From contig JAHLKH010000019.1 of the NCBI GenBank assembly GCA_025526915.1, positions 1 through 64,000 on the forward strand: DNA of 64,000 nucleotides. Direction: 5' to 3'. This DNA comes from Entophlyctis helioformis (taxonomy: Eukaryota; Chytridiomycota; Chytridiomycetes; Chytridiales; Chytriomycetaceae). The notes beneath the pieces are model-generated. The model made no database searches, was not told where the DNA came from, and saw only the letters and a program-made list of their open reading frames with translations. A program made the position numbers and the translations under genes. This document shows, piece after piece, positions 50,842 through 64,000 of the stretch (position 1 is the first letter of the stretch; each line of letters starts with the position of its first letter).

Positions 50842-50894
50842 CTTGGACGACGGCGGATGGAAGCCAGCGTACTCGTTTGGCATTGTGGAGGTTG
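50842..50894 (-). repeat. 53-bp copy of the JmjC gene start
   Basis: Identical over 53 bases to 36021-36073. On the minus strand it contains the JmjC leader CAACCTCCACA, the ATG and codons for MPNEYAGFHPPSSK. It starts five bases beyond the stop codon of the Yippee gene, in that gene's 3' UTR, and in the same orientation relative to it. Confidence 0.9.
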
Positions 50895-50899
50895 ATCAT

Positions 50900-51649
50900 T
50901 CATTCCTCGGTTGCATTTGGAAGCATCCAGCCATTGGACTTTGCCATCTTGGCCTTTTCAATGATAAAGGTGCCGACCTTGTACTCTTGCGTCGTCTCGT
51001 ATGCATGCAACTGTAGTTGGAGAGTCAGCATCCGCTTTCGAGGCATGGTCCAAGCAGTCTTGATGGAGGTTGACTTGCATATTTCCATCCGATGATGGCT
51101 TGGCAGCCACTGCAGTGCAGATCAGCGACGGTGTGCAGGCCAGTGATCATCATCCGGTCTTCCTGCGTGCCAAGGACGGTGTTCTGACTGCTGGGAATGC
51201 CGCAGTCGAACATGGCGACATGTCAGTTGCCGCGAGACAGACGCCAGCATGGGACCCATTGCTGTGCCACCGTCTCGCACTTCAGCAAGCCAAGGGGCGA
51301 TGACCGGACAAGGCCACGCTGGGGCCAGGAAGGCAGACAGGCGGACAGGAAGACAGACAGACAGGAAGACAGACAGACAGAAAGGCGTGTGAAAGGCAGG
51401 GCGGCGTGCACCCACACTGCAAGGAACCGATACGCCCGACGTCCCTGGCGGCCAGTGAATGCCTGAATGGGCAGGCCAAAGCATACACCGTCATACAATG
51501 AATGGTGGTGCCAGCCAGGCGTGAGCCAGAGAGAGCGGCAGCAGCATGCCAGTCCACCAGCCCGTCTGTGACGGTCCAGTTCCTGCCTTTGAGAGCAAGT
51601 CGCTGTGCTGCGCCAGATGCGCCTTGCAGCCCAGGCAGCAGTAGCTCAT
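50900..51649 (-). CDS. YPEL: Yippee-like zinc-binding protein
   Basis: Four exons (51587-51649, 51418-51462, 51079-51183, 50900-51010) give 107 aa with every junction in phase. Exon 1 MSYCCLGCKAHLAQHSDLLS holds the first CxxC; exon 2 AFTGRQGRRAYRF; exon 3 MMITGLHTVADLHCSGCQAI holds the second CxxC then GWKY; exon 4 YETTQEYKVGTFIIEKAKMA and SNGW. These are the invariant Yippee landmarks (two CxxC pairs, GR.GRAY.F, TGLH.VAD, GWKY, Y..G.FI.E). Yippee proteins are small eukaryotic zinc proteins of cereblon-like fold; roles are poorly known. Introns 1 and 3 start with GC (GCAGGA, GCAAGT). The ATG lies 27 bp from the divergent carrier ATG. Confidence 0.9.
51331..51382. repeat. CAGACAGGAAGACAGA-type tandem repeat
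   Basis: About 50 bases of degenerate GACAG/GGAAGACAGACAG units inside Yippee intron 2 (51184-51417). Confidence 0.8.
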
Positions 51650-51676
51650 GTGTTTTCCAACACCGTGACAAACATC

Positions 51677-53166
51677 ATGGTCCAGCAACCTCAGCAACCT
51701 CAGCAGCAACCACAGCAGCAGCAACCACAGCAGCAGCAGCAGCAGCAGAAGGAGGAGGCGGACGAGTTTCCACAGCTGCCGCCACTGCCGAATGCGACAC
51801 CAGCGCTCGCCAACCTGCCTGGCTTTCTCGCCGGCTTTGCACGAGCTCTGGCCGCCAACGCAGGCGTGCTGGCTGTCAACTTTGCCAAGGGAACGCTGCA
51901 GTGGTGGTTCCGAGTGCCGGTCAAGCTGTTCCGGCCGTATGCGATCAACCCATGGCTGGTCTTTCGGTCCATGGCGGCTGTCCAAGGCAAGCCGTTCAAT
52001 GTGCAGTTTGTGCGGGACATTCTGCGGACAGAAGGCGTGAGTTGGGTTGCTGGTGGCTGGCTTGCTGGTGGCTGGCTTGCTGGTGGTGCAGACCGGCAGA
52101 GTTGCCTGGCCTGGACGGCCGGACGATCGCGTTGGATTCCCAGACAGGTACTGACTCTGGGCTGCACCAGGCCAGCTTCTTTCGCAAGAACGCATTACCA
52201 CTCTTTGTCGCCAATGCGATCGTGGGAGGCTGCCTGTTCAACATCTACGCATTCACGCTTGGGCGGCTGTCGTCCATGTCCATGCAGCGCTCGATCCAGC
52301 ACGGCCAATCCAAAGACAGCCAGCTTCCAGGCGGTGCTGACCACCCAAGCCACACGTACTGGCACGCATTCCTAGCAGGCGGTGTGGGCGGTGCCGGGCA
52401 GTCTGTGCTTGCAACGCCGCTGGACGCGATCCAACGCATGCTGGAACCCAAAAGCATGGTCGAGCATCGGCACAGGGGCATCCGCCATGCGACACGCAAA
52501 GCATTGTCTGAGAGTCTGTCGACGCACTCTTTCTGGCACACTCGGCTGCTGCATCTGTATCGCAACTTTGGGTTCAATGCCGGACGCGACGCAGCTGGCT
52601 TTGCACTGTTCTTTGGCGTCTTTGAAGCCATGCAACACACGGGGCACAGTCTTGTGGAGCGCCTGTGTGACGGCGGACCTGGTGGACAGCTGCCGAAGCA
52701 CGGAGATGCTGGCAGCCAGATGCAAGGGCAGGCACATGGGCCGCTACAGACACAGCACAAGCATCGATCTGTACTTCGGATCCTGCTGGATGCATGTGTT
52801 GTTGTGGGTGCCGGTGCAACGGCTGGCGCGGCGTATCAGACGGCCGTGTATCCCCTCGATCGTCTGTCCGAAGCCATCACGGCCAAGCCGGCACCGCAAG
52901 AGCCCCAGCACGAGCAGCATCAGCATCGCCACCATACCCACACTCGCACGGCAGGTGCAGACCAGCAGCCGCCACACGGAACAGCAGCATCACGCTCGCA
53001 CGCACCACCGCAGCCAAGGCTGACATGGATAGCAGCCGCGCGGCTGGTGCGGCAGCATGGGATTGGCCGGTACTACGCAGGGATCGCACCGCAGCTTGTG
53101 CGTGCCATGCCCCCCAGCGCAGCCGCTCTGTTTGTGTATGAGCTGACGCGGGACCAACTCCAATGA
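51677..53166 (+). CDS. Mitochondrial carrier-like protein (divergent SLC25)
   Basis: Exons 51677-52036 and 52171-53166 give 451 aa. It begins with a Gln/Pro tract (MVQQPQQPQQQ); an in-frame ATG at 51605 would overlap the Yippee gene on the other strand, so 51677 is preferred. Carrier signatures: FVRDILRTEG, GGVGGAGQSVLATPLDAIQR (PLDAIQR for PxDxxxR), GATAGAAYQTAVYPLDRLSE (second PxD), GIGRYYAGIAPQLVRAMPPS and AALFVYELTRDQL (end of module 3). Two of three classic signatures are clear; module 1 is degenerate. His/Gln-rich loop near 52,900. Likely in the mitochondrial inner or outer membrane; substrate unknown. Only 34 bases separate its stop from the RSP5 ATG. Confidence 0.75.
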
Positions 53167-53200
53167 ATGCCCTTCGCATTTTGGCCACGCTTCCCCAATC

Positions 53201-57465
<4,265 letters not shown>

Positions 57466-57648
57466 TGGCCGATGCTTCTCTGCGATTCGCTGCTGTCTCT
57501 CCTACTCTCCTGAACGCTGGCACTCTTATTGCCAACCCGCTGTCTCTTTCTATCTGTCCCCTCCGCCTCTCGCCCTACACATTTTTGACTATAAAACATG
57601 CAAGCACACCATGCAAACATACGTTTTGAACACGGCGTCGACACGGAT

Positions 57649-60600
57649 TCATTCGCCGATACTCTCGTAAAACAAAATGTACGCCTGGCATCGCAGTACT
57701 TCTTCCAGACTGGCATCGCGAACTGCGCTGTCGGAACAATGCATCCAGGTGGCCGGCTGGTCTTGGCTACTTGCAGACGCTGCTTGCGGCACTGGGGATG
57801 TGGATGGAACGCGCACGTATGCAATGTAGTGGCCGCCAAAGATGCTGCCTGAGTGCACAACAACGGCGTACAGCCTGTACCGCCCCCCGACACGAGGCGT
57901 TGCTGGTGCCGGTGCTGCTGGTGCCGACGCTGGTGCTTCTACAGTTGATGCGGCGCTTGGTACGGCTGGGACAGCGAGCGGCGTGCCAGACGAGGCTGAT
58001 GGCAAGGACGATGGCAGCAGCGACTGTAACGACTGGTCGACCGGCAGAAACGGGCTCGATTCGCGTTGCTCTTTGTCGCTTGCCGGCGCCAACTCCTGCT
58101 TGGGGGCCGAGGGTTTTGGCGTCTCTTCGACGACCTCTGGCGGGGCCATGGCCGCATCCAGGTCAAGAAACTCTTCAAAGGGTACAAACGTGTCCACTTT
58201 GCGGGTCCTGCCTGTTGCACCAACTTGCTCGAACCGCTTCAGGTGGAGCACAAGCGTACGCGGTGTACGATACAGCAAGAACCGTTTGTAGGCACGCGAT
58301 GTGCAGGGCGGGTGCTTCTTGGGCTTGGACGGCGTCGCAGCTGGGCGGACAGCCTTCGGAGCCTCGACAGGGATGGTGAGGCCCAGCTCCTGCACGTCAG
58401 ACTCTGAATCCGACTGTGTGGCGACAGAGGACATGGATCCGCCGTCAGAGGCGTTTGCATCCGATCCATCTGTTGAGGGCTGTGATGCTTGCGAGGCCAG
58501 CGCGGCCACCCTTGGGGCTGCTCCTGGCACGGACAGGCGGTCAAACAAGCTGCTGCTACTTGTACGAAGACTGCGCACACTGCTGCTGTGCTCTACGACA
58601 CCAACGCTGCGGCTGCTGTCGATGCTACTGCTGCCGATACTGCTGCTGCTGTTGCGAGCCAAGGGCACGGCGTGGCTGTTGGGAAGACTGCTTGTCCGTG
58701 TCGGGAGATATTCGCGCGACAGTTCCAGAACTGGTGGCGCGATGGACTGTTGGGAAGACACGATCACGTAGTCTTCAGGTACAGACGCACGAATGCCAAC
58801 CAAGGCATCCTGGCTTTGGATGGTCGAGCTGGAAACCGACATGCTACTCGACTGACTGGATCCGTCCAGTGGCCCATAGCCAGCATTGGCGACTGTGCTG
58901 CTGTCAAGGTCGCTGCGTTCCTGGACACTGCTTGTATGTGGCTTGGAACTCGACGGGGAGAGAGGTGTTGATTCCGTGAGCGATGCGGCGGGGTTGCGAG
59001 TTGCGGTGATGATGGGTTGCGCATTTGGAGGCGGATCGCGTTGCTGTGGCTGCTGCTGGGTCAAGTCGGTTTGTGCAGCATCCTTGTCGTCATCATCTCC
59101 ATCATCGCCATATTGCAGCTTGTAGCAGTTGTCGCACTGCAAGCAGTTTGGGCCATCCAAAGCCTCGACACTCAGAAAGTCGACGAGACACTGCGTCAGG
59201 CTGGGAGACGACCCAGTGCTTGCCGCGCTGCCCGAACCAAACGACTTGCTGCGCGAATGCTCCATGATCGGCACAAGATCTGCGGGCTCGAGCGGCCGCA
59301 GAAGCGCGTTGATCAGGGCAATCTGCTGAGACCTGGCGGCTGACGGCTGTGCGGAGGCGTCGTCTGCCCGAGACTGGCTGCTGCTAAACAGTTTGGAGAG
59401 CACACTGAACGGACTTCCAGGCGCAGATGGCGGTGTATGGATGCCACTTGCAGCCGGTGCAACTGCAAACTGGGCGGCCACCACCGATGCATCTGAAGCA
59501 GGAACCGAAAGGGCCGTCCCGTCTTCCGAGTCGGATGGTTTGTCATCTTGCTGCATGCGCGTTGACGGCAGTGTCAATCCATCTGTTGCGTTGCCTCCTC
59601 CCGAGACTGAGATGGCAGGGATGGTCGCCAGCCCTTGAAGCGGCGGCTGGCTTGGGCTGCCGCGGCGTGGTGACAGACCAAGGCGATCCAAACTCTTTGC
59701 AAGGATGCTGCGACCAGATCCTCCATCGCCAGCCCGCGACTCGTTGTCCGACTCGGCAGAGCTGATGCTGCCGTCATTGTTACCGCCGCTTCCATTTGCG
59801 ACTTTAACGGTTGGTGGTGGCAGGAGCATGTCTCGCTGCTTTCCAGGGATGGGACTTGGAAGGCGGCTGCGTGATTTGCCGACCATGTTTGACCAAAACG
59901 CGCGCATGGTGGCCTTGCGCTCAGAGGTTGGCTTGGTCGTGATCGGCAGAGAAATGTCCAAAAAGTCTTCAAACGAATATGACGGGTGCTTGCATGTGTC
60001 GCAAATGACGATGCTTGCCAGCCGTCCGCCAAAGACGTGATCCACAAAGGTGGACTTGAGGAACGAGACGACCTTTCCGTCCGCGTCCTTGTCGTACTGC
60101 TCCTCCTTGATGCCATCCAGCAGCCGCCTCAGTAGCTCGTGGCTGTCCTGCTGGCGGTAGGAAGAGTAGCTGCTCCACTGGCGCGAGATGACACCAAAGA
60201 GATTTCTAGGGTTGATTGATCGTGGCGAATCAGAGGCAGCATCCTGGCGCATCGAGTGCAGAAAACGAAACAATTCTGGAGCCGGTTCGGCAGCGTGAGC
60301 AATCGCAACCGAAATCTGTACGGCAGGATGTCCTGGACATACCCAGCGTCAGAGGAGTGTCGCTTGCAAGTTTGAAAGAATTGAGAACTTGGGCAAAGTC
60401 AGGCACCGGCCCCCCGCCAGCCTCGACTGAACTTGCAGACACGGTCGGCGGCGTTGTGGCGGAAAGCGCATTGTACAATGTAGCCGGATCTTGTGGAAGG
60501 AAAGAGTACAGGTTTTGCGTGTATGCGATTGACTGAGCAGTCGCTGTGGTCAGCATCTAATGGCTGGTCTGCTGCCCGTAACGTGCAAATGTGCACTGAT

Positions 60601-61724
60601 GGCACTGTCCTTTTGGAAAAGGGACAAGCCCAACGATCGGCCAGAGACCAGACACAAACGTGCACCAACCTGCATAATTGAATTGAAGAAGCAGGTGTTT
60701 CCAAGATTTGTAAGGCCTGGTATCTTGGCTGCAGGCACCTTTGGCCTTTTCGCGGACAGGGACGTGGCTGCTGAGGATGACGCAAACAGAAGACTATCCG
60801 AGGTGGCGAGCGACGAAGAAATGGACGAGGACTGTGACGTCGCAACCAAGGAGCCTTGCCTGAGTGACCGATGATGCTTTTCAAGCACGCGACGCGCCTC
60901 AAACACGACCTGGTTGGATCTGGCATCGCCCACAATGTCGCTGCTGCACGCATAGCACCTGTCGCAACGGATGGACATGCCGGTCAGCAAGCGTAAGCAG
61001 CTAAAGGTGCACCATATCCGCAAGCTTGTTGTACGCAGCAGACCAAGGCACGAATGACGAACCAGCAGTCAAAGGTGTCAATGTTCATGACGAGATGGTG
61101 CTCGCGCTTGATGGCATGTCCGCGGACATGGTCCATGGTTTCGCTGCCACAGCTGAGCTTTGCGCAAGCGAGACAGATCCACAGCTGCAGGCTCTGGGGC
61201 TGGCTCTGAGACAGGCTCTGGGGCAGGCTCTGGGACAGCAGCTGCGACGAAGAGCCTGAGCCCGGCATGCTAGACAAGCCTGGCTGGCTGGCCGAGGGCG
61301 ATTGAGGAGCAGGCACCGTAGGCACAGCAGCCACCACAGGCACAGATGGCGGGGTTGCGATGCCTGCGGTTGTGGCAGGCTTGGACCGAGAGGAGCAGGA
61401 CTGTCGAGCATGCCCATGCAGGCGGGAGAGAGGGCAGTGGCGCAGGCAGAGTGTGAGCCACGGCAGTTGCACGGGCCAGCAGGCGTCGGCAGGCGTCGGC
61501 AGGCGTTTATGGATGCACCAACGCTCGCCTGCACACACGCGCACACAGACAGACAAAGACACACACAGACGCACATGGCAGACGGGCGTCTTGAGGTACA
61601 GCTTGGGGGCCAGCTTGGACACCTTGGCCATGGCGATGCCCTTTTTGAGGTGCGGACATGAGCGGGCTCTCTGCAGAGAACCGCTGTCGTTGCGCTGGAC
61701 GGTGCCCTGGGCGGCGGCGGCCAT
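57649..61724 (-). CDS. Ubiquitin C-terminal hydrolase with zf-UBP (USP16/45 type)
   Basis: ATG 61724 (MAAAAQGTVQRNDSGSLQ). N-terminal zf-UBP: CPHLKKGIAM, then after an intron LWICLACAKLSCG, HVRGHAIKREHHLVMNIDTF, and CYACSSDIVGD. The Cys box is IPGLTNLGNTCFFNSIMQ. The next exons carry QNLYSFLPQDPATLYNAL, LFGVISRQWSSYSSYRQQDS and HVFGGRLASIVICDTC. A very long Ser-rich insertion (about 420 residues) precedes YKRFLLYRTPRTLVLHLKRF. The His box is YRLYAVVVHSGSIFGGHYIA and the end is WMHCSDSAV, AYILFYESIGE. All catalytic residues appear intact. By architecture it is nearest USP16/USP45 (histone H2A or general deubiquitinase). Five or so exons; its 3' end is tail to tail with RSP5. Confidence 0.88.
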
Positions 61725-61920
61725 CTTTCCTCTTGCCGGCTTGTGCCAGGTGGGCGGCCCGTCATGCCAGCAGCCAAGAGTCAGCAGCCTGCATGGACGA
61801 CCAGCGGACTCTGCACAGCTGCGAGCATGCCACGTACAACTGTGGCCCTTTGGGTTGATCAAGGCGATCTCCGGTTCGAGGAGTAGGCAATTTGGCGAGG
61901 GAGTGGACCGATGCCATGCA

Positions 61921-62013
61921 TGTCACGTGACAAGACACGTGACTGGATAGCCTCGACGGAGGGCCAATCAGCGACACGCGCTCAAGCGGTGGATCAGCCA
62001 ATCAGCGGCACGC
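61921..62013. promoter_or_regulatory. Divergent promoter with E-boxes and a doubled CCAAT module
   Basis: Between the USP (-) and C2H2 (+) genes, 335 bp apart. It holds TGTCACGTGACA (61921-61932, perfect 12-bp palindrome), a second CACGTG (61936-61941), and CCAATCAGCGACACGC (61964-61979) repeated as CCAATCAGCGGCACGC (61998-62013). CACGTG is bound by CBF1-type bHLH factors and CCAAT by the HAP/NF-Y complex. Confidence 0.55.
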
Positions 62014-62059
62014 TCGCACACCAAAATGTCCGAAATTTTCGCCAAAATTGCCTTTCGCC

Positions 62060-64000
62060 ATGCAATCTCTCGACGACGACCACCACCATCGCACCAGCCA
62101 GAGGCTGGGCCTGGCGCCGCCTGCGCTGGACATGAGCAGCGTCGGCCGTGCGCCTGACGCTGCGCCGAGTGCGGGCCTGGCCGTGCGGGCCGCTGCCGAC
62201 TGCGATCCGTTGCCGCTGTTCCCGGCCGGCCCAAGCGGCGCTGCCAGCCAGCAAGTCCCCTTCTCGCAGCAGCAGCAGCACCACCACCACCATCAACTGC
62301 ACCACCATCAACTGCACCACCATCAGCGTCAGCATGGCGATGCCGACGGCTTCCACTCGTCGTTCAGCGGCTTGAACGATGGCTTGAACGGCGTCGGACT
62401 CGGCCTGCCGATGCCCCTCGAGTCCATGCTGCACGACCACCCCAGCCATCACAACCATCACAACCAAGACCACACCCATCCGCAGCACCACCACCATCAA
62501 CAGCAGCATCCGCTATCGGCGCCTGTGTCATCCGCCATATTTGACATCGCCTCCCAGGCGGCACCTGATCAACCATTCCACCAGCAGCAGCAACACCAGC
62601 AGCACCAACAGCAGCAGCAGTTCGTCTACCAGCACGGCAACATGCACCAGCTGCACCCGGTCAACACTGTGCTGCAGCCCATGCAGCACCTTGCCGCCTC
62701 GATCGCCTCTGCCCCGGCCCAGATGGACATGCCACACCTCAGCCACGCCGCTCCAGCCATGCCCACGTCGCCCGCAGTCGCATACAACCCAACGGCAAAT
62801 TCGTTCTTTATGGTGCACAAGAGTACGCTTGCCACCACGACCCGCCAGCGATCCATCAGCCTGACCACTCCGTCGTCGTCGGCTGTGCGGCCGATTGTGC
62901 AATGGCGGCCGCATCCTCTGATCCACCAGCATCCGTCTCATCAACAGCAGCAACAGCAGCAGCATGACCGAGATGAACAGCAGATACAATCGCAGCTGCA
63001 GCAGCTGCATATCAACCTGCCGCCTCTCACCGAGCTGCAGCAGCATTTAGAGCAAGAACAGCGACAAGAGCAGCAGCAGCAACATCAACAACAGCAACAC
63101 ATTCAGTCGCTGAATCCACCAGTCCACCGTGAACGATCCATGTCGCTGCCCAGCATCGCTGTGCCTCCGCTGTCGTTCTTGGACGCCATGAACTCGCAGC
63201 TGTTCCCCCTCCCGGGCTACATGAACCCCATCTCCATCGAGTCGCATCTGGCCGCAAACTACCTGTCCCACACCGATCTGGCATCCATCTCTCCGTCTGT
63301 GACGGCAACGTCGGCCATCAACACTCTGGTTGACGGCGATCTGTCTGGCCCTCTGTCAGCCGATTCGCGCTCGTCAGGCATCTCGCCCACGGCCACCTTT
63401 GCCACGACGTTTGTCTCTGGCGATGCCTTTGCCCTGGATGCGGCCGCGCTGGACTTGAACTACCCAGCACCATCGGGAGCCAATGCATTCGTGCCATCAG
63501 ACACGGCCACCACCGATGTCGACGCCGACGCCGACGCTGATGCCGACGCTGATGCCAAGGAGAATGCAGCAAGCGCGCCGTACATCAGCAAGGAGTATTT
63601 TGACGGCCCGGCCCAACCTGCCAGCGCCAACAAGCCGGCAAAGCAGGCAACCAAGCCCAGAAGCAAGTCGACGTCCCGAGCGCCGGCCAAGGCAGAGACT
63701 GCTGCCAACGGCGGTGCAGAAGCAGCGTCGTATGCGTGCGGACATCCTGGCTGCGACCGCGTTTTCACGCGTCTCCAAAACCTGCGATCGCATGTGCGGT
63801 GCCATCTCGAAGACACCCCGCATGTGTGCCAGACCTGCGGCCACGGGTTTCGCCGCACAACCGACCTGCATCGACACGTGCGCACAATGCACACGCCTCT
63901 GGATATGCTGCCATGGGCATGCGGCGTATGCGGCAAGCGGTTTGGTCGATCAGATGCTCTCAAGCGCCACTCGTCTCGAAGCAACTCGAACCCATGCTTT
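62060..64000 (+). CDS. C2H2 zinc finger transcription factor (3' partial)
   Basis: Open from ATG 62060 (MQSLDDDHHHRTSQRLGL) to the window end, 647 codons without an intron. The first 550 residues are a His/Gln-rich, disordered activation-type region with several Q and H runs, then a D-A repeat (about 63,520-63,556), a basic linker (KPRSKSTSRAPAKAE) and three fingers: CGHPGCDRVFTRLQNLRSHV...H, CQTCGHGFRRTTDLHRHV...H, and CGVCGKRFGRSDALKRH, the last still incomplete at the edge. Three tandem fingers at the C-terminal end resemble fungal regulators of the CRZ1/MSN/BrlA type, but no orthologue can be named. Confidence 0.85.
   Translation, partial: MQSLDDDHHHRTSQRLGLAPPALDMSSVGRAPDAAPSAGLAVRAAADCDPLPLFPAGPSGAASQQVPFSQQQQHHHHHQLHHHQLHHHQRQHGDADGFHSSFSGLNDGLNGVGLGLPMPLESMLHDHPSHHNHHNQDHTHPQHHHHQQQHPLSAPVSSAIFDIASQAAPDQPFHQQQQHQQHQQQQQFVYQHGNMHQLHPVNTVLQPMQHLAASIASAPAQMDMPHLSHAAPAMPTSPAVAYNPTANSFFMVHKSTLATTTRQRSISLTTPSSSAVRPIVQWRPHPLIHQHPSHQQQQQQQHDRDEQQIQSQLQQLHINLPPLTELQQHLEQEQRQEQQQQHQQQQHIQSLNPPVHRERSMSLPSIAVPPLSFLDAMNSQLFPLPGYMNPISIESHLAANYLSHTDLASISPSVTATSAINTLVDGDLSGPLSADSRSSGISPTATFATTFVSGDAFALDAAALDLNYPAPSGANAFVPSDTATTDVDADADADADADAKENAASAPYISKEYFDGPAQPASANKPAKQATKPRSKSTSRAPAKAETAANGGAEAASYACGHPGCDRVFTRLQNLRSHVRCHLEDTPHVCQTCGHGFRRTTDLHRHVRTMHTPLDMLPWACGVCGKRFGRSDALKRHSSRSNSNPCF

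Noticed and set aside
61964..62013. CRISPR-like direct repeat
   Set aside because: Only two 16-base copies, with CCAAT boxes, in a eukaryotic promoter; no array or cas genes.

Overview
The window is nuclear DNA from a zoosporic (flagellated) early-diverging fungus, most plausibly a chytrid. The evidence: GC-rich, tightly packed genes with many short introns; a full fungal housekeeping set (IMP-specific 5'-nucleotidase ISN1, SEC18/NSF, an RSP5-type HECT ligase, fused siroheme synthase, mitochondrial leucyl-tRNA synthetase); genes lost from yeasts but kept in zoosporic fungi and animals (adenylate kinase 8, usually a cilium protein; DNA polymerase iota; a selenocysteine-lyase-type enzyme; rhodopsin-type 7TM receptors); and a chytrid-style ankyrin repeat gene. 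No bacterial, organellar, CRISPR or tRNA features were seen.

Layout. 1-11,100: arrestin-like tail (+), ISN1 (+), AK8 (-), a large Ser/Thr kinase (+) and a DUF4097-like beta-repeat protein (+). 11,100-16,000: a gene-poor stretch with a short ankyrin-like ORF, tandem repeats, a pair of strong hairpins, an intact ankyrin gene (-) and a decayed LINE-type reverse transcriptase remnant. 16,000-25,100: siroheme synthase (+), a GPI-anchored surface protein (-), enoyl-CoA isomerase (-), LeuRS (+), CUE-domain ER protein (-). 25,200-36,100: a minus-strand run of 7TM receptor A, SEC18, GNAT acetyltransferase, SET methyltransferase and JmjC hydroxylase. 36,150-41,700: three BIM1-like (X325, LPMO-fold) GPI proteins around 7TM receptor B, then a small TATA-driven gene. 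41,800-50,100: selenocysteine-lyase-like enzyme and Pol iota, divergently transcribed, then 7TM receptors C and D. 50,800-64,000: a Yippee zinc protein, a mitochondrial carrier, RSP5, a zf-UBP deubiquitinase and the start of a C2H2 transcription factor that runs off the end.

How it fits together. Ubiquitin functions recur (CUE1-like, RSP5, USP), as do chromatin functions (SET, JmjC), surface and copper functions (three BIM1-like proteins) and signalling (four receptors, arrestin, kinase). Genes are so dense that divergent start codons can be 27 bp apart and one tandem pair has 34 bp between stop and start.

Caveats. Exon borders were placed by hand from reading frame, splice consensus and remembered family signatures; several N-terminal exons are uncertain. 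Many otherwise good genes in the first 41 kb carry single-base frame breaks, often at short homopolymer runs, which look more like consensus errors than pseudogenes. An unusual share of the resolved introns begins with GC rather than GT.
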